Assembly (NCBI GenBank): GCA_013396525.1 | Contig: VWYX01000762.1 | Location: forward strand, 36,588-100,587 | DNA: 64,000 bases | Reading direction: 5' to 3' | Source of the DNA: Chaetorhynchus papuensis | Taxonomy: Eukaryota; Chordata; Aves; Passeriformes; Rhipiduridae | Notes under the pieces: model-generated | Seen by the model: the letters and a program-made list of their open reading frames with translations, nothing else | What the model was told of the DNA's origin: nothing | Databases searched by the model: none | Part shown: positions 10,331 to 22,700 of the stretch, one piece after another | Numbering within the stretch: position 1 is the stretch's first letter | Layout of the letters: every line of letters starts with the position of its first letter | Made by a program: the position numbers and the translations under genes

Positions 10331-11889
10331 TCCCCTCAAACACCCACACACCTCCCTGGGCTACCTGGTTGCCTCTCCCACCCTGGGGAGGGAGCTTCCA
10401 GGACTAGCTCTCCCCCACAGGAGGTGATGCTTGTGCCACACACGTGTTTGGCACCCGCAGGGAACGCTCTCTGGGCTTGGCCCAATTAGCTGGAAGGGAG
10501 GAGAGAGCCAAATCCAAACCATGTGCTGACCTGCAGTCCCCTCTGCCTGAAAGCATCCGTGCTGAATGCGCTCTGGATCATTAATAGCTCCCCAGGCCCC
10601 TTCCACATGTCCCGTCCCCCTAGCACGGGGTCTGACTGGGGTGGGGGGGCAGGTAGGGTTTTGTGCTTTTTCCCAGTGGTTTTCTGGGGCTCCACCACGG
10701 GGCTGTGAGTGGTAGCCGGGAGGAACCAGGGGGTGGCTGCCTGTGGATTTGGGGCAGCCCTGAAACTGTGATGCCAGGTTTGGGGCTCAGCAGAAGGGGT
10801 CGTTTATGCAGGGATGTTTATACAGGCTTGGGGTCAGCGGGAGGGTCTCTGCCTCCATCTCTGGCTCCTGGAGGCGGCATCTACCCCTCCCTCTGGCACA
10901 ACTTTGCAGTGGAGAGCTGGTCCCGTGGCACACCCAGTGCCCACCGGCCTTCACAACCCCCTTGCTGGGTGTCTGTGGAGTGCAGGAGGAAGCGCCAGGG
11001 CTGAGCACTCTGGGACCTGTGATTTGGTTCTTTGCTGGGGAGCATCTCCAGCTGCAGGTGCCAGGGAAGCTGGGATGAGAGTCCAGGACACCCCTGGGAC
11101 CTGCACCTTCCCCTCCACAGCCTGACAGCCTCACCAGAACTACCCACTGGGATGGCTGTGGCAGGTCCTGGCCCCATTTTGGTGGCCATCAAAGAGCTGG
11201 ACACCATAAAGGTGGTGGCAGAAAGGGGCATCTGTTCCTGGAGATGGAGTGGGTGGCGGAGGACAGAGCTTGGCCAGATGGTGTGGAGAAAGGGCTGCTT
11301 TCCCCCACGCTCCCCCCAGCATTCTCAGCACAGAGCCCAGCTTCGCACTGGCTCCAGCTCCAGGCCCAGAGGAAATGTCTGCAGCTGGGGCCCACAGCTG
11401 TTCTCCTTGCTTCATTTACTGCTTCCAATTTAACATCCCGGGGAGCTGGGCTGGACAACATGGGGGGAATATGGTGATGCTTTCCTGTGCAAAGCCTGCC
11501 TGGAAGAAAATCCTCCCCTAGTGCTTGGGATGGCTGCCCTTCCCCCTTTCTCAAGGTAAAACCTCCCAGGAGAAGCCCAGGATGGCCCTGTGGGGTTGCT
11601 CCTGGCAGAGGGGCAGGTTGGTGCCACAACATCCCTGTGTTCCTTGGAAGCTGAGCTTGGCATGGCAGGGCCAGGGGATGGGACTTTCAGGAGCGCTGGG
11701 CTCACTCTGACGGGTGTAAGGTGGTAGATGGCAACGGCCAGGAGATGGCCCCGCTGTCACTCCCCAAAAGAGACGGGTCTCGGCTGGCATCCCAGAGCCA
11801 CAGATTGGCTGTGTGGGGAGGATGGCAGTGCCCCCTCTGCATCCCACCGCGGTGTCCCCCGAGGCCGGGGCCGGGAGCAGGGCGTGCAG

Positions 11890-12075
11890 CCTAATGCCTT
11901 CCAGAAAATCAGCGATGAATGGCCAGGGAGGGTAATTCATATCAAACCCATAAAACCTTTATTAGCGTCCTAGGGGAGAAATCCGGATGTGGCTGCTTAT
12001 TTATTTTGGATTTCAATTCTATTTTTTTTTTTCCCCCTCCTTTTCTTTAAACATTTTCTTCCAAGAGATTTTTAA
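11890..12075. promoter_or_regulatory. candidate regulatory island (HOX/CDX motifs)
   Basis: An AT-rich block with GGTAATTCATATC, CCATAAAACC, TTTATTAGC and TTATTTATTTTGG in order, inside GC-rich DNA about 1.7-1.9 kb upstream of the SNED1 ATG. CATAAA and TTTATTA are CDX/posterior-HOX type sites. It is non-coding on both strands and is a good candidate distal element of SNED1. Confidence 0.3.
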
Positions 12076-12814
12076 AGTGATAGGGTCACCTCTCTGGGAT
12101 CGGCAGTAGGGCTCAGACAGGGTTGCCTGCCTGGGGGACGTGGTCCTGGGCCACTGATGCCGGCTGAGGTGCACTGGCATCCCAGGAGTCAGGCTGATCT
12201 TGGGGTCCAGCTCTGGGACCACTATGAGGGGCAGCTGGTGTTGGAGTTGCCGGGGGCTTGGGGGTGCCGTGGTGCTCCAGAGCTCTCACAGCATGCCCCT
12301 GGCTGCTGCATCCCTGCTTCCCACTTTTTGCTCTCCCTCTTTCACCCCATGCCTTTGTGTCACCCACTACAGAAGAAACTTGACACTCCCCATACCAGCA
12401 GTGCATGGGCAAGGATTTTGGGAGCACCCTCACGCTGAGTGGGGGCCCCAGGTGAGGTAGACTTTCCAGGATGTTTTCCGTGGCTTGTCCTCGCCTAATC
12501 CTGCTGTTGTTCACTCTTTGTGTAATTTGTTCCTTGGCTCCTTTTCAGATGTACCCCACAATCCTGACAGCAGAGGATATTTATAGGATGGGGGTATGGA
12601 ACAACGTGGAAAACCTCTGGAGCTGGGAATACATTCCCACCTTGTCCCAGCACCAGCGGCAGGCAATGGGCCTCTCTGGTTTTGCTGGGGCTGGTCAGGG
12701 TTCTCCCTCACATCGCCTCTGGCACCTCAGATGCTCCTGCCATGCGATAAGTTGGGTACCAGGAGGTGGGAGAGGGTCCCGAGCACCCCCTATCCCGCAG
12801 GATCCCTCACCCCT

Positions 12815-13068
12815 GCATCTCATGAGTTGATAATTAATCAGAACCATTGGTGCTTTTAGCGGGGCTTCCCTGGGAGTAGCCCTCGACTTTCCTGGGAGTT
12901 CAGCCCCTCCCAGTAAAACCATTTCCCGATAATAAATGTAGGGTGGGTGTGTTTGTTTTGCTTCGGGTTTTTTTTGCTCCAGTAAAGACAAAGAAGCCCT
13001 TGAGCCTGGAGCGTAACCTAAAACACGGCATTCCTGAAAAGAATTTCCTGATAATATTTTTAGCACCT
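12815..13068. promoter_or_regulatory. candidate SNED1-proximal regulatory island
   Basis: An AT-rich stretch containing TTGATAATTAATCAG, CGATAATAAATG and CCTGATAATATTTTTAG. It sits less than 1 kb upstream of the SNED1 start and is cut by the assembly gap. The open frames that cross it depend on the run of N and are not genes. Confidence 0.28.
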
Positions 13069-13470
13069 NNNNNNNNNNNNNNNNNNNNNNNNNNNNNNNN
13101 NNNNNNNNNNNNNNNNNNNNNNNNNNNNNNNNNNNNNNNNNNNNNNNNNNNNNNNNNNNNNNNNNNNNNNNNNNNNNNNNNNNNNNNNNNNNNNNNNNNN
13201 NNNNNNNNNNNNNNNNNNNNNNNNNNNNNNNNNNNNNNNNNNNNNNNNNNNNNNNNNNNNNNNNNNNNNNNNNNNNNNNNNNNNNNNNNNNNNNNNNNNN
13301 NNNNNNNNNNNNNNNNNNNNNNNNNNNNNNNNNNNNNNNNNNNNNNNNNNNNNNNNNNNNNNNNNNNNNNNNNNNNNNNNNNNNNNNNNNNNNNNNNNNN
13401 NNNNNNNNNNNNNNNNNNNNNNNNNNNNNNNNNNNNNNNNNNNNNNNNNNNNNNNNNNNNNNNNNNNNNN
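13069..13470. other. assembly gap (402 N)
   Basis: A run of N immediately upstream of the GC-rich SNED1 promoter. Such gaps are common in bird assemblies at GC-rich promoters. Any apparent reading frame through it is meaningless. Confidence 1.
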
Positions 13471-13760
13471 TGGCTGACCACACCCAGAATATGCAAATCA
13501 CACCGCGGGGGGCGTGGCCGGCGGTGTGAGGGCGCTCGGCGCGCGGCGGCGGAGCTGAGGGGCCTCTGGTTCGCTCCGGAGCGTTCGGTCCCAGCGCTCG
13601 GCTCCGGGCAGCAGCTGCCGCCCTCCCCGTACCCCTCAGCGGGCGTCCTGCCCTGCCCTGCCCCGCCCCGCCTCGCCTCGCCCTGCCCTGCCCTGCCCCG
13701 CCCCCGCCATGCTTCCGTGGCTGGTGCCCCCGTGAGAGGCGAGCGGCGTTGCCGGCGGCC
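13471..13760 (+). promoter_or_regulatory. SNED1: SNED1 CpG-island promoter and 5' UTR
   Basis: High GC and CpG content directly upstream of the SNED1 ATG. Visible elements are an octamer ATGCAAAT (13491-13498), a GGGGGGCGTGGCC GC/KLF box, and a run of CCCTG/CCCCG/CCTCG pentamers (about 13648-13708). There is no TATA box at the expected place. A CTF-start in the CpG region with the start codon in a GGCC-ATG-C context fits. The 5' part of the island is probably lost in the gap. Confidence 0.65.
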
Positions 13761-16700
13761 ATGCAGGTCCTGGCAGGCTGGGCCGTGCTGGTGGCACTGG
13801 GCGAGTGGCTGTGGGCCGGTGGCGAGGTGCCGCTGGGGGACTTCTACCCCTTCGGGCCGGCCCAGGGCGACGCCGCCACGCGGAAGCAGGACGACGGTGG
13901 CTCCGAGCTCCGGCCCCTCTCCATCCCCTTCCCCTTCTTTGGTGCGGGGCACACCGGCCTCTATGTGAGTAATTTCCACTTATTCTTGCTTATTTCCTCC
14001 TATTCGCTCCCTCTTATTAACTCTTATTCCCTCCCTCTTATTTATTTCCTCCTATTCCCTCTTTTTCCCTCCCTCTTATTCCCTCTTTTTCCCTCCCTCT
14101 AATTCCCTCTTTTCTATTTCTTTCCTCCTCTTCCCTTCCTCTTATTTCCGCTTTCCTGTCCTTTTCATCCATCGTGCTTGGACGAATCTGAGTTTCCTTG
14201 GGGGCCATCAGGTGGTCCCCACTTAACTGGAAGCATCAGACGAATAGCAGTGTGCTGAGGATGACGTGGTGGGCCCCAGGCGTGGGAAGCGTGTTGGACC
14301 CTTGGCCCAGTGTGGGGGTCCCCAGAGAGGATCCTGGCCCCGGTGCCTTGGGAATGCTGGGCAAAGCTCTCACCCACGGTGGGGAGCCTGGAGCTAGCCC
14401 TGGCTGGAGCCTGCAGTAGCTGCATACCCGCACCTTGTGGGACTGGCCTGGTGACATGCTGGGGGATCCCGGCTGCAGGGAGCTGGATGGATCTGTTGGG
14501 CAAGAGCTCAGAGTTGGTGTGCTGCAGCCCTAGCATGGTGGCCCCTGGCTGCTGGCCCTTGCTGCAGGGAGCGGGTGTTGGTGGGGACTCTGAGTGTGAT
14601 GTAGAATAAAGACAGCTTCACTTTAGGCTGCCCACTCGGCACATCCGATTCCCTTGCCTTTCCCTGCACCCACTGGGCTGCTGGGACTACTGGTGACACA
14701 CTCTCTTGCAACCCCTAAGCCACTGGGAGGGGACTGTGGCCAGAGAAATCGAGTCATGCCTGGCCCATCATGTCCCCGGTAGCTGTGGCCAAAGGGGCAA
14801 CCCTGAGTGCCTGGTTGTCCATGGAGTCTTTTGAGTGGTGGGAGTGAGATTTGGGCCACCTGGCACAGTGAATCCTTCAGCTTCCTGATCCCTTCTCCCT
14901 GGTTTGCTCTGGACTTAATGATGACCCAGACCCAGCTGGTGGAGGAGAGGGCTGAGCATTGCCTTGATGCCACCCCGGAGCTGGGCTCATGTACTCATTC
15001 TGCTGCCTTGGCTCAGTGCAGAGGGTCCTTGGTCCTACCTGGTCGTGTTTTTCCCCTGATCAAAGTGCCAGCCCTGCCATCGGGTGGGAGGGATCTGGGC
15101 TTGGGGCTTGAGCCACCGTGGAAGGGTAAAGAGGCTGGGAGATGACATGATGGTTGTCCCATAGAGGATCCACAGTGTAGCTCTAGGTCTTGGAGGGGCT
15201 GCAGGGGTCAGAGGACAGTACATCCCTCTTCCCTGAACTGAGACCCCACCACTCTGCAGGGCCAAGCTTGCCTGCCCACAGCACAGAAGTCCTTGTGGCA
15301 GGGGCCCTTCTCCCCAGGGAGCTGCTGTCTGGGGGGACTGGCACAGGGCTGGGTTCACCTGGAAACCTCTGTTCTCAAGGGCTGCCTCCAACCACCCCCC
15401 TCCTCCTTCACAAAAACCAGCAACAACAAAAAAAGCCCTTCTTGGCTCTGATTCTCTCCCATCTTGCTTTAATCAAGGGAAGAATGTTCCTCTGCGGACA
15501 CAGTGGGGTTACGGAGGCTTTGGGAAAACAGAATCCTCTTTCCCTTAGTCACAGTAAGGACTGCCCTGTGTTCACATGGAGGGGCTATGAACCCTCCTCA
15601 GGGACTGGGGACCTCCCCCAGGGACTGTACAAGGCCATCACAGCTCAGCCCCCCATGCCTGGGTGTGCTGGCAGCTGGGGTGAAGGCATTCTGGCTTCCA
15701 CATGGCTTCTGGGGATGCTGGCTCCCAGCTCCTTTTTGGCACACGAGTGTGACACCACTGCCTGCCTGCGTGCCAGAGCTGCTCTCTCCAGTTGAGAGCC
15801 TCTTGCCTGCACCAGGCCCCCTTTTCCATCCTGCAGCCCAGGGGCTTGCCAGAGCCAGACATTGCACACTGGAGAGCTTGGCTGGAGGCTGTGTGTTCCT
15901 GCCTGTCCCACTGTTGCCCGTGGGCTGGGGAATAGAGTGGCTTGGAGCTGACTGGACCGCCAGCCATGGCACTGTGGCAGAGTGCTGGGAGGGTGTTCTC
16001 TTGGGAATTTGAGAGCTCAGGATGAGAGCATTTCCCTTTGATCCCTGCCCCATCCAGCCTGTACAGGCAGGGGGTTTCTTCACCTTCCTCATTCCCCGGG
16101 TTGGGAGGCAGCAAGCCAGGCAGCAACATCCACTATTTCTGGTTTCCTTCCCTGGGCTGCGGCTGCCTCTGCCATGCATCCCAGAACCCTAATTGCCCCA
16201 ATTAGTTAGTGCTGAGGAACAGCTTGAAGTATCTCACCCTGCGGGTCTGGCATCCCCCCCTTTAATGAGAGCAGCCTGCTGAGGCACTGGGGGCTTTGCA
16301 TGGGGTGGCAGCACTTGGTCACCTGGGGATCGAGAGCCCGTTGGCTCACTCGGAGTGCTGTACATGCCGGTGGATGGATTGCTGCCCAGCAAGGCTCCTC
16401 CCACCCTGGGCCAGCGCCCACATGGGCCAGTGCCCACAGCCCCCTGCCAGGAGGGTCCAGCCCCATGGGCTGCCTGTAAGCCATGAGACTAGGGAGCGAG
16501 CTCAGGCCCTCACTCACCCCTGCCAAGAGCAGTGCCGTGAGCTGGCCCCACGCACCGGGCACTGTTTGTTTTATGCGCAGGGCTCCTGCAGTTTTTGCAG
16601 CTGTTCCCCTTCCCCTGGCCCAGAGAACAGGGCTGGGTTTGTTCGGGCAGTTGCCCGCAGCCACGCTCCAGTGAGCAGGCGACTGGGGCGGGGGGCTGTG

Positions 16701-19700
16701 GGTGTTGTGGGTGCTGAGGCACGTCTCTGCTTCTAAGGACAGGAAAGGGAAGCGCTCCAATATTTGTGGAAAGGAGAGGGGGGGAGAAAGATGAAATGGA
16801 AAGCACCTCTAAAACATGGATTCCTGCTGGCAGCAGGAGTCAACTGTGGCCACCCGTTTCTTTCCCTTCCTCTCTGCAGGTAAACAACAATGGGATTATC
16901 TCATTCCTGAAGGAGGTCTCCCAGTTCACGCCGGTGGCCTTCCCCATCTCCAAGGACCGGCGTGTGGTTGCTGCTTTCTGGGCAGATGTGGATAATCGGC
17001 GGGCGGGTGATATATATTACCGAGAGAGCACCGAGCAGCCCATCTTGGAGAGAGCGAGCAGGGACATTGCCCAGTATTTCCCTGAGTTCCCAGGGTTTTC
17101 TGCACAGTGGGTCTTCATTGCAACCTGGTACCGAGTCACCTTCTTCGGGGGCAGCTCATTTTCACCAGTGAGTAGCCGAGGCAAAGCAGCCACCCCACCT
17201 GTGTGCCTTCAGTGTGGTGCCACACCTGCCACCTGTGGCACGGAGCTGTAAGCAGGGCTAAGTTGACCATGACGGCTCTATCACGATACCTTGCTGGGGC
17301 AGAGAAATAGTGGGCTGGCAATACCAAACCCTCCTCTTTGTGCCGTGTAGAGGCTTTACATCATCAGCCTTCTTGGGAAAAAGTGAGGCACCTTTTGCCT
17401 TCCAGATGCTCAATATCCATATTTTCTCCCATTTTTCCCATTTCTCTGGGATGAGAAGCGAGCTGTTCTAGCTCAGGATCACAACAAGTTAGGATTAAAA
17501 ATAATTAAACTCTAATGCCCTTGCTCACAGAGGAGGACTGGGGTTCGAGGAAGCACCCCTTTGCTAATGTAGTTTCTGTCACTTTATTTTATGACTGGTT
17601 CATCATCCCTCCCTGCTTTCCTCCCCTCCCTGCTGCAGGTAAACACTTTCCAGATTGTCCTCATCACGGATGGCAAGCTTTCCTTCACCATCTTTAACTA
17701 TGAGTCCATCACCTGGACCACGGGTATGCACGCCAGCAGTGGGGGGGACTTTGCTGGGCTCGGTGGCATCGCGGCACAGGTAAGTGGCGAATGTGGCCCC
17801 TGGGGTGCCTGGGTAGCACATCCCCCTTGTGAGCTCGTGGCTCCTGTTTGGGTTTCTTGGAGGTGGAAAACTTCCCCCTGCTTGGTTTTTTTTTCTTCTT
17901 CAGAGTTCTTAAATATCTGTGTGTGCACTGGCTCCTAAAGCTGAGACCATACAGGGGGCTTTGTTATGCCGAAACCACAGGTCTTTGCCTTGGCTGCTGC
18001 TTCATAGTCCCTTTTCCTTCCTAACCTCAGCCTTTAAGAGCAGCTGCCACAGCTAGCACAGCTTTTGCTTGTAGTTTTATTTCATCCCTGTGTGTGTTGT
18101 TGTGTTAAAGGGAAGAAAAGCCAACACCCACACCCGCAAAAACCCCAGTACCCACTCGGATGTGTGAATTTACTGACAGTTGATCCATGCTTGGCTCCCT
18201 GCTTGCCAGCCTGCAGCAGGCAGGATGCTGCAGGTGGAGAGGAAGTGAATGGGATTTGAATTCCCAGGAAGGGACTGAGCAGGCCAAGCATCCACTTCAC
18301 CCTGTTGTCCTGTCATGTGGACAGGGCTGAGCACTGGCCTGTGGCATGTGGAAGGGGAAAGTTGGTCTGAGCGGTGCCACCGGTGGTGCTGCGTGACAGG
18401 AGGGATGAGTCCAGGTGCTCCAGCTGCCTTCCCCCATGCACTAGTGATGTCTCTGTACTCTCTGCCTTTGTCCTTCCAGGCAGGTTTTAATGCTGGTGAT
18501 GGAAAGCGCTACTTCAACATCCCCGGATCTCGCACTGATGACATCGCTGACGTGGAGATGACGACAAATGTGGGTATCCCCGGGCGCTGGGTGTTCAGAA
18601 TCGATGATGCCCAGGTGCAAGTGGGGGGCTGCAGCAATACAAGTAAGAGGACAGCAGTTAGGTTTACTTAACTCCCAACCCAACCCCACACTGTTCTCCA
18701 GCCCCATCTTTCCCTGCCTCAACCCCCACCTCCGCGGGGTGGAAGAGATGTCTGGAAGGGCTTTGGGGAGGGAGGGGAGGCAGCTATGTGGGGACTGTCT
18801 TCAGCACCGCCTGTGGTTGGGGATGGCACCTGTGGTTGCCCTGCGTCTGGGAACGGGCTGGGAGAGCAAATTGGAAGGGGAGGAAGAATTCTTAGTTTAA
18901 AGGAGCCTGCGGGGAGTGGTGAGGGAGGCTGGGGAGGAGGTGATGTGCACAGTTGGGACCCCACCAGCCCACTGCCAGGCAGGGCATGACAGACCAGCAC
19001 CCTTGAGGGGTGCATATGTCCGTCAGTCCCAGTACGCTGGGCTGAGCCATGCGGAGGGCTGTTGAATGCCAGCCTGCCTTGTGGGGCTAGGTTGCCAGGG
19101 CTTGGTCCATGCTCCCCATTCCAGGGGCCCTGGCACATCCCCCACAGAGCTGTTGGTCTCCGGTTCCTCATCCCCACTTCCCCCGGCCATGTTTTCCCAC
19201 TCGTGATCTATGTGTCTTGCGTTATCGGTGGATTTTCTGTACATGGGCTCTCCTGTCTCCTTTCCCTCTGCCCTGAATGATAAGTGAGGGCATGTCCATG
19301 TCCCCTCAGCCAGCGGAGCAGACCTTCTCCCTGCAGCCAGGCTGCAGACCTGTGCAGCCTCTCCCCCTTGCACAGGAGGAGTAAAACTGCCCCCTGTCCC
19401 AGGGGAGCCCGCGAGGAGCAGACCCTGCCCCGCCATCAGGCAGGCAGCCCCGTGGGCTCCCCAAGCACCCCAGGGAGCCGGGCGGGTGCAGGGAAAGACC
19501 CTGGCACTGGTGTGGCTGGAAGGTGGCAGGTGAGCCCTGCCAGGGTGGGGGCTGACAGGGGTCACTGCCTGTTCCCACAGCCTCTGTCTGCCTGACACTG
19601 CGGCCCTGCCTCAATGGGGGGAAGTGTATCGAGGACTGCATCACGGGGAACCCCTCCTACACCTGCTCCTGCCTGGCCGGTTTTACCGGGAAGAGGTGCC

Positions 19701-22700
19701 ATGTTGGTGAGCGCTTTGCTGCAGGGAGCACGTCTCTCTCCCAGCGTCACTGCTGCGTGCTGGCAGTCTCTCTGTCCCTGCCCTGAGCTCCTGTCCCCAC
19801 CCGGGGCTGTGTTTCAGATGTGGATGAGTGCCTCTCCCACCCATGTCAGAACGGAGCCACCTGCCTCAACGGTGCTGGCAGCTTCACCTGCAGGTGCCCG
19901 CCAGGCTTCAGAGGCAACACCTGCGAGAGCGGTGAGCAGTACGGCACTTGAAAAGCAGAGACTCCAGGCTTGGGGGGCACTTCTGCTCTTGGGAGGGCTC
20001 TTCAGACCAGGGCTCCTGCAGTAGCTGCTGGGCTCTAGCAGTTTGTGACAGCCAACTTGGATTTCAGCTTGCTTCAGGCAAAAGAAACTTCTCTCTGGCC
20101 ATGAGCCTTTCCTGCTGCTGACTCTTCTGAGGGCTTCGCTCAGCACTGCTGCCAGCACTCTTCCACCACCACTCCCTTAGCCAGAAAACCTGGCAGCCAG
20201 TGCTCAAACAAGCCTTGCAGGCCCTACTTTTGCAAGTGATGCTCTGGTCCCAAGCTCTTCAAAGCCAGGGGAGACCCTCCCAGTCCCTGGCAGGGGCCGT
20301 GGTTACAGGTTTCCCCCACTGCTGGCCTCCGCCTGCCAGTGGAAGTGCCGCCAAAGCATTTGGCTCCCAGCAAGCTGCCGCGCCAGTGGAAAAGGCGAGA
20401 AGGGAGTTGACTTGTGGGGGAGGAAGGAAGGGAGGGAGAAATGCCCAGCACAGCATGCTGACATCCAGGAGGTGCAGGGGGATGAAAGAGCTGAGCTGCC
20501 TAAGGACAGGTTTCGGGCACAGTCATGACTGGGGACATGGCCACTGTCTCCTGACAGAAGGTGCATGGGTGGCTCCAGTCTGTGCTCTGCCTAGGCCTGG
20601 TATCACCACATGTAGAGGGTGCCGTGTGCTGGTTCTGTGCCTAGGCTGACACCCCTGCCCCTCTTTTTCTTGATGTTCTTCTGCAGAAGAATCACCATGT
20701 GAGAGCAGGGTGTGCCAGAACGGTGGGAGTTGCCAGGTGGTGAACAGGACAGCAGAATGCTTGTGCCAGTCAGGGTACACAGGGGTGGACTGCCAAACAG
20801 GTGGGTGACAGAAACAGGTGTGTGGTAGAGATGGTGACATTTCATACCTTGGCAAGCTTCCTTCCCTGTCAGCTTCATTCCTGCATGTAGTTTTGGGAGG
20901 GGAATGCTTGGAATTGCCAGTGGCACCTATTTTTTTCCATCCATTGCCTCTGCCCTCCTGAGCATCATCCAGGCTGGGAGACACCAGGTGAGCTGGCTGT
21001 GCCCACACATGACCTGACCACCTTTCCTGGCCTCCCCTTGCAGAGGTGAACGAATGTGAGTCCAGCCCATGCCTGAACGGCGGGCACTGCATCGACCTGG
21101 TCGATAACTACACCTGTGTGTGCCTGGAGCCCTTTGTGGGACAGCGCTGCGAGACAGGTGCCTGTGCCCCAGGATGACCCACGCCAGGGACTGTGTCCCC
21201 CATGTTCTGCTGGCCATCATGGCCCCTCTCCCAGGCCCAGGCTTTCCTCACGCTCACTTCCTTGCTTTCCCCTTACCAGATTCATCTTCCTGCGAGGACC
21301 GGAGTTGCCAGAACCGGCAGACGTGCAACTACATCCGCCCTGGCCGCTATATCTGCACCTGCTCTCCGGGTTATTACGGCAACAACTGCCAGTATGGTGC
21401 GTGAGGTTGTGCCTCGACCAGCCTGGCACGGGAACTGCAGTCAGGGGCACTGGGCAGGAATGGGCAAATGGCTGCAAAGGGGCTGTGTCAGTCATAGGCA
21501 CTGCTGGAACTGGTGGGTGGCACGTGTGGAGGGGCCACGGTGCTGCCAGGAGGGAACACCTTCCTGTGGGGCTGCTTGACCGTGCTGGGACCTCCAGCAG
21601 GATCCCCAGGACGGGGGATGTTCCAGCCCCAGACTGACCCCTCCAGCTCAGGCTCCCCATTCCCCACAGGAGGGCCCCGCGTGCCTGGTGCCTGCCTCTC
21701 CCACCCGTGCCAGAACGCGGGCAGCTGTCTGGAGACAGAGAGGGGCTATGTCTGTGAGTGCCAGGAGGGCTACACTGGACAGGACTGTCGAGACCGTGAG
21801 TACCAGCCGAGGGGTCTCACTAGTGGGGTGCAGCATCTCAAGGGGAGCCTTCATGCTCATGAGAGGGAGAAGCAGCAGCCCCAGAGAGCCTGTTCAGGGC
21901 TCTGGGATTGAACAGAGGGTCTGTCTTGCTGAAGGAGGCTGTGCCTGTGTGTCTGAGGGCCTCAGGGCTGCTGCCCACCTGAGCTTCCCCTGTGAGTGGC
22001 ACCTGGCAAGGCCGCTTGTCTGTCCCAGCCCACAAGCAGGAAAGGTCCTGAGAAGCTCCTGTTTCCTCTCTTGCAGAGCTCTCTGAGGGCTGTGAGTGTC
22101 GTAATGGGGGCAGTTGTCTGGAGGGGAACGTCACCGTCTGCCAGTGCCTTCCTGGATTTTTTGGTCTCCTCTGTGAATTTGGTAGGTGAAAGCTTCTTGC
22201 CTACTGTGTTCATTCCCTCTGGGATGCTTGAGTCAGGCAGTCTGTGGGTCAGGAAGGAGAAACTGCCCGTGCCTGAGCCTAGCACAATGCCAGGGGCACA
22301 CACTAAATTTGAGCCTGGAAATATTGTCACCTGGCGAGATGGCAATGCTTCCATCTCCATCACTCCCCCTCTGAGCTGTGCCTATCCCAGCCTCTACCTC
22401 AGCCCAGCTCCCATGGGTGGGGAGGGAGTCGCAGCCTTTGTGCACTCCCTCGCTGAAGCTCACTGAGCATCCAGGCTGGGCGTTGCCATTTGCACTGTCT
22501 GTGCCAGAGGGTCTGTCCTGTCTCATCGGACCCTGCAAAGTTAGGAGACTCCTGTTTCCATGTGGGTGTCCTGCCACTGTCTGAGGGACCTGGCACTGGC
22601 CATGTGTTTGCAGAAGTCACCACGACACCGTGCAACATGAACACGCAGTGCCCGGATGGTGGGTACTGCATGGAGTATGGCGGGAGCTACCTCTGTGTCT

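Noticed and set aside
12695..13979. Frames of 340-360 codons spanning the SNED1 upstream region
   Set aside because: They exist only because the run of N was translated as X; the flanks are promoter DNA.
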